Assembly: GCF_900115755.1 (NCBI RefSeq)
Contig: NZ_FOXQ01000002.1
Location: forward strand, 186,001-250,000
Source: Parafilimonas terrae
GTDB lineage: Bacteria; Bacteroidota; Bacteroidia; Chitinophagales; Chitinophagaceae
DNA: 64,000 bases
Reading direction: 5' to 3'
Shown here: positions 1 through 7,068 of the stretch, one piece after another
Numbering within the stretch: position 1 is the first letter of the stretch
Layout: every line of letters starts with the position of its first letter
The notes under the pieces: model-generated
Told to the model about the DNA's origin: nothing
Databases searched by the model: none
The model's input: only the letters and a program-made list of their open reading frames with translations
Position numbers and translations under genes: made by a program

Positions 1-593
1 CCTTTACAAGAGATGGTATTATCGGCTATGTAACTGCCCATGAAGAATTTGAATTCATTGGTGAATTTGGAGACACAAGGTCTGTTATAAACTCAACCTT
101 TGCAGGCAGGCCCGATATAATAATTTTGGATTTAAACCTGCCCGGCATTGATGGTGCAAAATCGTGTGGCCTGCTTAAACAAAAGTTTCAGAAGTGTAAA
201 GTTGTTGCTTTTACACAATATGAAGGAATGGAAAAAGAACTGGAAAAACTGGGCTTTGACGGTTATATAATAAAATCGGAGAAAGATTCGCTGGTTCCGG
301 TACTGCTGGCAGTGCTTAATGGCGAAAAGTATTTTAAAACCAGCGCTAAAAAAAACGTGCATACATCTGAGAAGCTGAACAAGCTGGATGATTATTTAAA
401 GTTTAAAGAATTAACCAGCCGGGAGATAGAAGTGGCAGAACTTTTGGCTGAAGGCTTTTCCAACAGGGAAACAGGTGAAAAGCTAACGATATCTGAAAGC
501 ACTGTTGAAACGCATAGAAAACATATCCTTGAAAAATTAGGGGTGAAATCAAAAAGCGAGCTTTTTGCATTGTTAAAAAAACACCTTGAGTAA
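1..593 (+). CDS. LuxR/NarL-type response regulator (5' end outside window)
   Basis: Two-component response regulator that would bind DNA once phosphorylated. The reading frame is open from base 3, so the start lies outside the window; the TTG at 126 is only an internal codon. The visible part has the receiver phospho-acceptor region (IIILDLNLPGIDG, the Asp after the hydrophobic strand), the later FTQYEG and IIKSE segments with the conserved Lys, and a C-terminal LuxR-type helix-turn-helix (LTSREIEVAELLAEG, then STVETHRKHILEKLG). The partner kinase is not visible. It is transcribed toward the distal end of the CRISPR array, and a perfect palindrome overlaps its stop codon. The family is certain; the target genes cannot be told. 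Confidence 0.93.
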   Translation, partial: FTRDGIIGYVTAHEEFEFIGEFGDTRSVINSTFAGRPDIIILDLNLPGIDGAKSCGLLKQKFQKCKVVAFTQYEGMEKELEKLGFDGYIIKSEKDSLVPVLLAVLNGEKYFKTSAKKNVHTSEKLNKLDDYLKFKELTSREIEVAELLAEGFSNRETGEKLTISESTVETHRKHILEKLGVKSKSELFALLKKHLE

Positions 594-609
594 ACGGTTA
601 ACCGTTTAC
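590..609. repeat. Perfect 20-bp palindrome at the stop codon of the response regulator
   Basis: The half-site GTAAACGGTT is followed directly by its exact reverse complement, with no loop. It overlaps the TAA stop at 591-593. Further AACCGT-like words follow (617-628 and 690-705). It could be a protein-binding operator, a weak terminator stem or part of a low-complexity intergenic repeat. The lack of a loop and of a T-run argues against a standard terminator. Confidence 0.6.
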
Positions 610-629
610 AGTTAAACCGCCAACCGCCT

Positions 630-821
630 GTTTCAGTCAAGGATAAATTGAAGTTACTCTCTCACTAAGTGGCAAGTCCATGGCCGACAGTCAACCGTCC
701 ACGGTTAAACCATTAACTATCTGTCAGTTCATATTCAAAAATGGCTTTTATTTCTGTGTACTATGGTCTATGGACTATCAGCTTTCAACCAGTCAAGGAT
801 AAATTGAAGTTACTCTATCAC
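630..821 (-). repeat. Two degenerate CRISPR repeats at the leader-distal end, 120 bp apart
   Basis: The copies at 630-665 and 786-821 share the same variant core (GGATAAATTGAAGTTACT instead of GGAAGATTTGAAATTACT). The second has also lost its first five bases and carries CTATCAC for CTCTCAC. The 120 bp between them is too long for one spacer and contains no recognisable repeat. They look like the decaying old end of the array. The shared variant core suggests that this version was duplicated before it decayed. Confidence 0.85.
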
Positions 822-2638
822 TTGGAGAAGTATTGGGAACCTTATTATGATTAATGGTTTCAGTCAAGGAAGATTTGAAATTACTCTCTCACGAATAATG
901 TTCCCATTGACTATTGTCTTCAACATGTTTCAGTCAAGGAAGATTTGAAATTACTCTCTCACAGAAAATTGCGGTTAATGCAACTGTTTCCAACACTGTT
1001 TCAGTCAAGGAAGATTTGAAATTACTCTCTCACACAAGGTTGCTGCTGAACCAAAAGCAGACGTAACAAACGAACAAGTTTCAGTCAAGGAAGATTTGAA
1101 ATTACTCTCTCACTCCTGCAAAGCAGGTGGAATATGGAGTATTGGGTTTCAGTCAAGGAAGATTTGAAATTACTCTCTCACTTTATATTGCTTATCGCAC
1201 TTGGCTTTATTATATGTTTCAGTCAAGGAAGATTTGAAATTACTCTCTCACATTTAAAACCTATTGAGCCAAAAGACAAGAAAGAAGTTTCAGTCAAGGA
1301 AGATTTGAAATTACTCTCTCACCTGGATTCCGCATGCATTACCTTCGAATTGATTACGTTTCAGTCAAGGAAGATTTGAAATTACTCTCTCACTCGAGGT
1401 TTTCTTCTATAGAAAAACCTCTAAAAAGTTTCAGTCAAGGAAGATTTGAAATTACTCTCTCACAAGTTTAGAGGACCTTGACCGGCCTCTGGATTTGTTT
1501 CAGTCAAGGAAGATTTGAAATTACTCTCTCACTTTCAAAGCTGGATGTTTATGCGCGTTGCAGAACGTTTCAGTCAAGGAAGATTTGAAATTACTCTCTC
1601 ACTTGTATTACTTGCGGTATCTTATGCGGGGATTTTGTTTCAGTCAAGGAAGATTTGAAATTACTCTCTCACAAAGAGTTGGCTGCAGGTTCCAGGTTGG
1701 ACTTTGTTTCAGTCAAGGAAGATTTGAAATTACTCTCTCACGTTAATCTGGAAATTCTGGAATCCAAAATATTGTTTCAGTCAAGGAAGATTTGAAATTA
1801 CTCTCTCACAACTTTATGCAACCCCTGAATCGGATGATGCAGGTTTCAGTCAAGGAAGATTTGAAATTACTCTCTCACTGAATTGGATCAAAGTATTGGA
1901 AGACCGTTGGTTGTTTCAGTCAAGGAAGATTTGAAATTACTCTCTCACGATGCTGCCGCCGGCAGTGTTACCGCTTTAAAAGTTTCAGTCAAGGAAGATT
2001 TGAAATTACTCTCTCACATAGCTAGAACATATGCAGCATTATGTATGAAGTTTCAGTCAAGGAAGATTTGAAATTACTCTCTCACAGGAATAGCGGTTGG
2101 AACAACAGAGGTTGGAATGTTTCAGTCAAGGAAGATTTGAAATTACTCTCTCACATCTATGGAGCAAGCATAGCAAGGCTAACGGATGTTTCAGTCAAGG
2201 AAGATTTGAAATTACTCTCTCACCAGGGTGCCAGCGTGAACGGGAAATTTAAAAAGTTTCAGTCAAGGAAGATTTGAAATTACTCTCTCACTGGCAATTT
2301 TGGAGTCCAAATTCCAAATAAATTGTTTCAGTCAAGGAAGATTTGAAATTACTCTCTCACTATAATGGGGCTATTTTTATCCGGATTAGTAGTAATGTTT
2401 CAGTCAAGGAAGATTTGAAATTACTCTCTCACAGAGAATTGATTATTTAATTTCTCTATCACCTGTTTCAGTCAAGGAAGATTTGAAATTACTCTCTCAC
2501 ATTCTTTGGTGTAGTAGAGCAAAACAGTAAATGTTTCAGTCAAGGAAGATTTGAAATTACTCTCTCACGGAAATGTGACTGGAGCGCCTACTCCGCAGGT
2601 ACGTTTCAGTCAAGGAAGATTTGAAATTACTCTCTCAC
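630..2638 (-). CRISPR. Type III-A CRISPR array: 26 identical repeats and 2 degenerate ones
   Basis: The 36-nt repeat reads on the plus strand from GTTTCAGTCAAGG to CTCTCTCAC. Identical copies start at 857, 927, 998, 1078, 1146, 1216, 1287, 1358, 1428, 1497, 1567, 1637, 1706, 1774, 1843, 1913, 1982, 2050, 2119, 2188, 2256, 2325, 2397, 2465, 2533 and 2603. Spacers are 32-36 nt, with one outlier of 44 nt (1034-1077). Read on the minus strand the repeat ends in ACTGAAAC, like the 8-nt 5' handle of type I-B and III crRNAs. Transcription is therefore inferred on the minus strand, with the leader next to cas2 and the newest spacer at 2569-2602. The decayed repeats at the other end (630-665 and 786-821) agree with that direction. 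Cas6 from the same operon is the expected processing enzyme. Confidence 0.98.
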
Positions 2639-2726
2639 CGCTAATGTAGCATAAATAGTTTTAAACCATCCGCTTGTTAAACAAAAATTTGTGCGCACAA
2701 TAAGTTGTTTTGCCATATACGGGGTT
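2639..2726 (-). promoter_or_regulatory. Probable CRISPR leader between cas2 and the array
   Basis: Only 88 bp separate the cas2 stop from the first (newest) repeat. The segment is AT-rich and carries no ORF. Its place at the cas2 side, opposite the decayed repeats, marks it as the leader. I see no clear separate promoter in it, so the array may be transcribed as the tail of the cas operon. Confidence 0.5.
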
Positions 2727-3032
2727 TTAATAATACAAAGTATGCACCTTACCTGTTACCCAGTCTATGTCAAATCCTGTTCCATGCATTTCAGCCTGTT
2801 TGAACATTTTTTCGCTCTGCGGTATGGCATACAGTTTATCGCCGGCTTCAGCATATTTTAAAAAAATACCTTCTATTTTCTTTTTCCGGTTACGCCATTG
2901 GGCAATGGTGGCAGTTCCTGCAAATACGCTGTATTGTATGCGGGTAAAGCCAAACCGTTCCAATTCTTTAGCCAGCTTTGTGCGCCCTTTATCGTTATTC
3001 ATATCATAACTGATAATTAAAAGTATGTCCAT
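2727..3032 (-). CDS. cas2: CRISPR-associated endoribonuclease Cas2
   Basis: Cas2 forms the adaptation complex with Cas1 that inserts new spacers. At 101 aa the length is normal for the family. The first strand ends in SYD with Asp10, the conserved metal-site residue, followed by the typical DKGRTKLAKELERFGF and IQYSVFAG segments. The ATG start lies 10 bp after the cas1 stop, so the two genes are coupled in one operon, with the array directly downstream. Cas2 looks intact, while its partner Cas1 in this locus is truncated. Confidence 0.95.
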   Translation of the reverse strand: MDILLIISYDMNNDKGRTKLAKELERFGFTRIQYSVFAGTATIAQWRNRKKKIEGIFLKYAEAGDKLYAIPQSEKMFKQAEMHGTGFDIDWVTGKVHTLYY

Positions 3033-3042
3033 AATACAGGTT

Positions 3043-3453
3043 TTAAGCTTTATGGTTCTTTACCGCCTGTGCCAGGCTGCTGCATAATGCGGTAACCTGG
3101 TCGTTTCGGGCTATGCGCCGCTTGTTCAGCAGTGTTTTTTCCATAAGAAATGCATTAAAGGAAGTTACCAGCAGTTTCCTGCATGTTTTTTCAAGCGTCA
3201 TTTTTTCTTCGCCATATTTAAAATGTGCGCTGGTAAGCGCGTTGTTCCTGAAAAGGGTTACCAGCAGCAATTCGGCCCAGGGCCTGAAGGGCTCAATACA
3301 ATCATATACGAGGCTTTTTTTATTATATCCTTCGGCATGCATAAGGCCAACCATGGGGTCGAGGCCATAGCAAAGTAAAGCGCCTTCTACTTTGCCATAT
3401 AAAATGCCGTATACAACATGCTGCCTTAATTCCTTGTTTTTCCAATATGTCAA
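3043..3453 (-). pseudogene. cas1: Cas1 C-terminal half only (N-terminal domain and catalytic Glu missing)
   Basis: This 136-aa ORF matches the C-terminal helical part of Cas1, the spacer integrase, normally about 330 aa. It has YGKVEGALL, GLDPMVGLMH with the catalytic His39, and SLVYDCIEPFRPW with the metal-site Asp51/Glu54. In known Cas1 proteins the third catalytic residue, a Glu, lies about 65 residues before the His; here only 38 residues precede it, so that Glu and the N-terminal beta domain are absent. The frame is closed by a stop just upstream (3472-3474), and the only start is TTG at 3453, five bases after the cas6 stop. In some type III systems Cas6, reverse transcriptase and Cas1 are fused. 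A deletion through such a gene is one way to reach this arrangement, but nothing of a reverse transcriptase remains. I call it a truncated, probably inactive gene; a small stable product cannot be excluded. Confidence 0.85.
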
Positions 3454-3457
3454 AGAG

Positions 3458-4192
3458 CTATGGCAAAGTGGTTACCAGTTCATCCTCCTTCATACTGCGG
3501 CTGGTTTGCCAGCCGTAACCCAGCCGGGTTTGCCTGCCCAGTGCAATGCCATCGGGCATTTGCAGGTTGCTTGTATAATCAAGCGTAAAGCCAATAACAT
3601 TATGCTCTTTAATTTTTACCCACTGACTGTGCCATACCCAGTAAATGGAAGCATTAAGCTTTTCTTTATCCAGCTTAAAACCGGCGGCCTTGCAAAACAT
3701 GGCGATATTATTTTTAAGCAATTCTTCAAGCCGCTCTATGCGTTTGGCTGCATTGGGCAAAGCCTGCCAGGCTTTGGCATTGGCGGGGTTAAGCGCTGCA
3801 AAGTAGTTGAGCGAATATTTGTTTTGTTCGTTGCCGTTTAAAAACCCAAGTTCATTTATTACGGTGCCTGTTCCTGCCGGTATTATGCGGCATTGTGTGC
3901 CGCGAAACTGGAAGCCCCGCAGCATTTCATGCATCATTATTTTCTGCAGTATGTCAGCACCTTTGTTCATGCCCCAGAGCATGAGCTTATCTTTTGGCAG
4001 GCGCAATTGTATTAACGGATATTCCTGCTTTTTAAATTCTGGGTCTTCTTCTGTTTCGTGGTTGTGTATAAAACCATGCTCAGCAAAGCCTTTTTTTTTC
4101 AGCCAGGTGCCAAGGGCTTTTTTTACAGCCTCGAGGTCCTGGTGCTGCAGATGAATATTTGTTTGTATGGTAGTGATGGAGAGGGGGTGCAT
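3458..4192 (-). CDS. cas6: CRISPR pre-crRNA endoribonuclease Cas6 (Cas6b-like)
   Basis: Cas6 cuts the long array transcript within each repeat to give crRNAs with an 8-nt 5' handle. The 244-aa protein matches the Bacteroidota Cas6b type. It has an N-terminal half with a RAMP-like fold (HEMLRGFQFRG, about residues 88-98) and a C-terminal half with the glycine-rich loop PDGIALGRQTRLGYGW (about 213-228) that grips the RNA in the family. The ATG start lies 7 bp after the csx3 stop. The truncated cas1 follows after 4 bp in another frame. This is the only Cas6 seen, so it must serve this array unless another locus exists. Confidence 0.9.
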   Translation of the reverse strand: MHPLSITTIQTNIHLQHQDLEAVKKALGTWLKKKGFAEHGFIHNHETEEDPEFKKQEYPLIQLRLPKDKLMLWGMNKGADILQKIMMHEMLRGFQFRGTQCRIIPAGTGTVINELGFLNGNEQNKYSLNYFAALNPANAKAWQALPNAAKRIERLEELLKNNIAMFCKAAGFKLDKEKLNASIYWVWHSQWVKIKEHNVIGFTLDYTSNLQMPDGIALGRQTRLGYGWQTSRSMKEDELVTTLP

Positions 4193-4199
4193 GGATTGA

Positions 4200-4523
4200 T
4201 CAATCGTTGCTTTTTATCAGAGAAGATTCAATTGAGATAATATCACCAACTTTATATTGACTGGCATGCGATTCCACTACAACTGCACCTTGTAACCGGG
4301 GATCATAAGTAGCCACAAATTTTGTAGGATGATAAAAATGTGTTAGAAAGCAATACAGCCAAACCGGCCCCCTTCCTGAAAGTATTACTCCTTTGTGTGC
4401 AAAGTCTTCTGTAATAGCATCGGGAGGCGCTATTGTTTTCAAAACAAAAGGTTCAATATCGTCTTCCAACACGAAATTTATAATACTGAAGTTTTCAGTT
4501 GGATTGCTGCTGAATTTGATCAT
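4200..4523 (-). CDS. csx3: Csx3/Crn3 ring nuclease
   Basis: Csx3 proteins degrade cyclic tetra-adenylate (cA4), the second messenger of type III CRISPR, and so switch the response off. The 107-aa protein has normal single-domain length and all the family's typical motifs: GVILSGRGPVWLY (residues 45-57), HFYHPT (62-67), ATYDPRLQGAVVVESH (71-86) and VGDII (92-96). Its ATG start lies 29 bp inside the end of the upstream two-helix membrane protein gene, so translation of the two is probably coupled. That coupling suggests Csx3 is made in proportion to the membrane protein. Family assignment is firm; the link to the membrane protein is inferred from gene order. Confidence 0.92.
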   Translation of the reverse strand: MIKFSSNPTENFSIINFVLEDDIEPFVLKTIAPPDAITEDFAHKGVILSGRGPVWLYCFLTHFYHPTKFVATYDPRLQGAVVVESHASQYKVGDIISIESSLIKSND

Positions 4524-5367
4524 TTAATGAATCTTGATATTCTTTTGTTAATTTAGTTATTTCGTCCTTAAGTTTTGTGAGTTCCGGATTATCAATTATC
4601 CTATAATAGGTTTGCAATTCATCATTTACAGTATTGTCTTTTGGATTATTACGTTTTAATAGTGCATTCTTCTTTTCAAGTATGTCAACGAGCTTAAGTA
4701 TTGGAGGGGTTTCTACTTCTCCATGCTTTTTAATATGATTATACGCCTGTTCTTTAGATAATGGCTCCGTAGGGTGCTCATCAAGTGATCCTTGCTTATA
4801 ACCTAAACTTACATCATCTTGGATCCAGAAAACATAGTGTTTTTCTAAAAGAGGATTTGTTGTTGGCAGTTCTCTGAGGTAGATTGTAATTTCATAATGC
4901 ATAAAGGAATGTATGTTATTTTCTTTATTAGCTGGATTTTCTTTTGGTTCTAAAGATGTTATATATGGATAAAAACTAAGTTGACGTTCTTTGCTAATTT
5001 GTGCACCTATTTGCTGAGCCCATTGTCTTATATCTGCCTCACTGCTTAAATAAGCCTCAAAACAAGACATTATATACTTTTTATCGTATTTGAAATGAAC
5101 CGTAAGTTTTTTCGATAAAGATTCTGTACGACGTTTATCTAAATAGGCAAACCATAAACCTATTCCAACTACTAAAGTTGATATAGATATAACGGTATCA
5201 ATATACGCGCTATAAAAATTTGAAAAAGACTCTCCTAACGACCAACTTAAAAAAACAATAACTATTGTTACAAATAAAACAAGTAGTCCAATTTTAAGTT
5301 CTCGCTTATAATGTTTTATTGCGAATTGAAAGTTCCTTCTAAAAAATGATGGCCTCGGATTTTGCAT
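4495..5367 (-). CDS. Uncharacterised two-helix membrane protein, candidate type III CRISPR effector
   Basis: The 290-aa protein is not one I can place in a named family. It starts with a short basic N-terminus, then two transmembrane helices (about residues 25-43 and 56-76), with the long remainder presumably in the cytoplasm. The soluble part (about 86-205) carries a distinctive AYLSSEADIRQWAQQIG segment (105-121), and the C-terminus (about 225-288) is a charged, coiled-coil-like region. It sits inside the csm operon, 20 bp after a 54-aa membrane protein gene and overlapping csx3. The locus has no Csm6 or other CARF nuclease, so this is the best candidate for the cA4-responsive effector. Csx23 (two helices plus a cA4-binding domain) and Cam1 are known membrane effectors of type III systems, but this protein is longer than the roughly 160-aa Csx23, and homology to either is not evident. 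The function is inferred. Confidence 0.8.
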   Translation of the reverse strand: MQNPRPSFFRRNFQFAIKHYKRELKIGLLVLFVTIVIVFLSWSLGESFSNFYSAYIDTVISISTLVVGIGLWFAYLDKRRTESLSKKLTVHFKYDKKYIMSCFEAYLSSEADIRQWAQQIGAQISKERQLSFYPYITSLEPKENPANKENNIHSFMHYEITIYLRELPTTNPLLEKHYVFWIQDDVSLGYKQGSLDEHPTEPLSKEQAYNHIKKHGEVETPPILKLVDILEKKNALLKRNNPKDNTVNDELQTYYRIIDNPELTKLKDEITKLTKEYQDSLNDQIQQQSN

Positions 5368-5387
5368 AACTTATTAGTTTGGCTTTT

Positions 5388-5552
5388 TTAAACATTTTGA
5401 ATTACTTTAGTTAGTATTTGGTAATACGGGCCGGTTTTATAATGTTGCAGCGCTCCGAATAAAATTGAAGCAACAATTATTACAATACCTGCGTAAAATT
5501 GTATACTTAAAAATTTTGTGGAAGTAATGTATTGTAAAAACCTTTTTTTCAT
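5388..5552 (-). CDS. Small single-pass membrane protein in the csm operon (54 aa)
   Basis: This short ORF begins MKKRFLQYITSTK and ends KVIQNV, with one hydrophobic helix at about residues 17-36 (FYAGIVIIVASILFGAL). Its ATG overlaps by four bases (ATGA) the stop codon at 5549-5551. That stop ends the restored reading frame of the upstream ring nuclease gene, not the shortened one. Such overlaps are common between coupled genes and support this ORF being real. The next gene, the two-helix membrane protein, starts 20 bp after its stop. The two may act together in the membrane, for example as subunit and regulator. I do not recognise a family. Confidence 0.65.
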   Translation of the reverse strand: MKKRFLQYITSTKFLSIQFYAGIVIIVASILFGALQHYKTGPYYQILTKVIQNV

Positions 5553-5879
5553 AATAAAGTAATTTGTACTCTTTTCAATAGCCCGAATTCATATTCTTCT
5601 GATTCACTTAAATCTCCTGCTTCAACAGCCTGTCCTTGAAGAAGTCTTTTTTATTTTAAATACTAAGGCTGTTTCTTCCTTTTGTTGCCGGTATTCTATT
5701 CTGTTAAAAGCTATTTCAAAACCCATTAGCTGTGAGAGCAAGGTGGCATTCCCTTCATGACTGATTGCTGATATAAATCCTTCTTTTAACAATAACTCTC
5801 TGGCTTTTGCTAATGTTATTTCTTCATAAGTATAACTGCCAAATGCTGTAAGCGCAGAGAAGTTTAAAATATTTATCAT
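5549..5879 (-). pseudogene. Crn2/DUF1874-type ring nuclease, interrupted by a one-base shift in an A6 run
   Basis: The Crn2 family (DUF1874, also found as viral AcrIII-1) cleaves cA4. The intact frame from ATG 5879 has the family pattern: ILNFSALTAFGSYTYEE, then GFISAISHEGNATLLSQL with His41 in place of the known catalytic His, NRIEYRQQ and ETALVFKIK. After the A6 run (5647-5652) the frame runs into TSSRTGC and stops at 5622, giving 85 aa, about 25 residues short. Reading five A's instead of six gives a continuation that includes EEYEFGLLKR and ends at 5549, about 109 aa, the normal family length, in ATGA overlap with the next gene. This is a real frameshift, a phase-variable or slippage-prone site, or an assembly error. 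The start is 7 bp after the csm5 stop. Confidence 0.8.
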
Positions 5880-5886
5880 TCAGTAA

Positions 5887-7068
5887 TTATGAGAGTTCAA
5901 CCCATCCTAATGGTTCCTGTCCAATACTTGTAAGCACACGTGTAACAGGATAAAAACTGGATATATCCTTTTTGAATTTATTGCAGTATCTCAGGTAATT
6001 ATTCCATTCCCTGTTTTCATCGTCATAGTCAAAATATTTTAAAATTGATAAAGCTATAGTTTGATAGAATTGCAGTTTGCCAAAGCCAAGGCGCAAAAAA
6101 GCCTTTTGATTATTGCTTTCTTCTATAGCGCTTTTAATGCGGCCTAAATGAGAGTCATATTCTTTTAATCTTGCAGTTACTTTATTGCTGCTCATTATAA
6201 AATATTCATGTTCTAACACACTGAGAGATGCCTTGTTTATAGTAGCAAATAATTTTTGTTTAGATGTTATTTCCCTAAATGCAAAATGATGTTCTTGTTT
6301 TTTTACAGAATAAAAATCAAGGTATATACTTGTTTGAAAAGCATATTGCTTTGGTATGCATTGCTTCAAAACGCTGATTGAAGAATCTGCCGTTTCTGCT
6401 TTAAATAAATTAAATCTATCTACTTTGTATATTACGATGTCAGAGAGTTCTATCGAATTGGTATCAGGTATTCTTAAACAACTGGCCGGCATTCTCGCAT
6501 TTCCCTTTAAAACACCAAAAAGCTTTTCTTCAACATCATGAATATAACTTTCTTCTACTTTCCAGGTATTATTATTAACAACTGCTTCATTTAACGCATC
6601 TAAAAATTTATCAAGTATATTATCGCTTTCTTCTTCTCCGGAATTTAACCAATTCAGAAGTAAAATTGTTTTTATAGCGCCCTTTAAACTGCTTCCTGGC
6701 ACAAATGGCTTCCCCTCAGTTTGCAGGCAACAATCAATTTTAATAGGATTGTTTATCCCGAAACTTTTAAAAATTATTTTTTCTGAAAGAGCACTAATTT
6801 CTTCGTCTAAAAAAGTTTTGGCAAAATTGCTGAGTGCATTAGTTTTATTTTCATTTGCTATTGCTGTGGCAAACTTTACGTATTCATTAGTTCTGTTTTT
6901 CTTTTGAATTAATTGGGAAAACGCATCCTGGTTTATTAAGTGGATATTTTTTTTGTCATCCATCCAATAATCTGCCAATGGGCTAAGCACTTCTCCACTG
7001 CCTATATGCAATGGCGTAATTGTTTTTATTGTAACAGGCATGTGTACCCCTAATGCTTCAGTCTTCAT
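5887..7068 (-). CDS. csm5: Csm5, Cas7-like subunit of the type III-A complex
   Basis: Csm5 caps the crRNA 3' end of the Csm backbone and helps crRNA maturation. The RAMP start is clear: VTIKTITPLHIGSGE, followed by FVPGSSLKGAIKT (the G-rich turn shared with Csm3) and a C-terminal LRLGFGK. With ATG 7068 the protein has 393 aa and overlaps the csm4 stop by 11 bp. A second ATG at 7041 gives a start closer to the usual beginning of the family. The upstream TTG at 7116 would add residues unlike the family and is not needed. It is followed after 7 bp by the Crn2-type gene. Confidence 0.92.
   Translation of the reverse strand: MKTEALGVHMPVTIKTITPLHIGSGEVLSPLADYWMDDKKNIHLINQDAFSQLIQKKNRTNEYVKFATAIANENKTNALSNFAKTFLDEEISALSEKIIFKSFGINNPIKIDCCLQTEGKPFVPGSSLKGAIKTILLLNWLNSGEEESDNILDKFLDALNEAVVNNNTWKVEESYIHDVEEKLFGVLKGNARMPASCLRIPDTNSIELSDIVIYKVDRFNLFKAETADSSISVLKQCIPKQYAFQTSIYLDFYSVKKQEHHFAFREITSKQKLFATINKASLSVLEHEYFIMSSNKVTARLKEYDSHLGRIKSAIEESNNQKAFLRLGFGKLQFYQTIALSILKYFDYDDENREWNNYLRYCNKFKKDISSFYPVTRVLTSIGQEPLGWVELS

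Noticed and set aside
1134-2277. Plus-strand ORFs with repeated VSVKEDLKLLSH
   Set aside because: They are translations of the CRISPR repeats and spacers. The period is that of the array, and there is no start context or domain.
5622-5663. Programmed -1 frameshift at the A-AAA-AAG heptamer of the Crn2-type gene
   Set aside because: The -1 product (continuing DFFKDRLLKQEI) does not look like the family. Only the +1-type frame gives the expected C-terminus and the overlap with the next gene.
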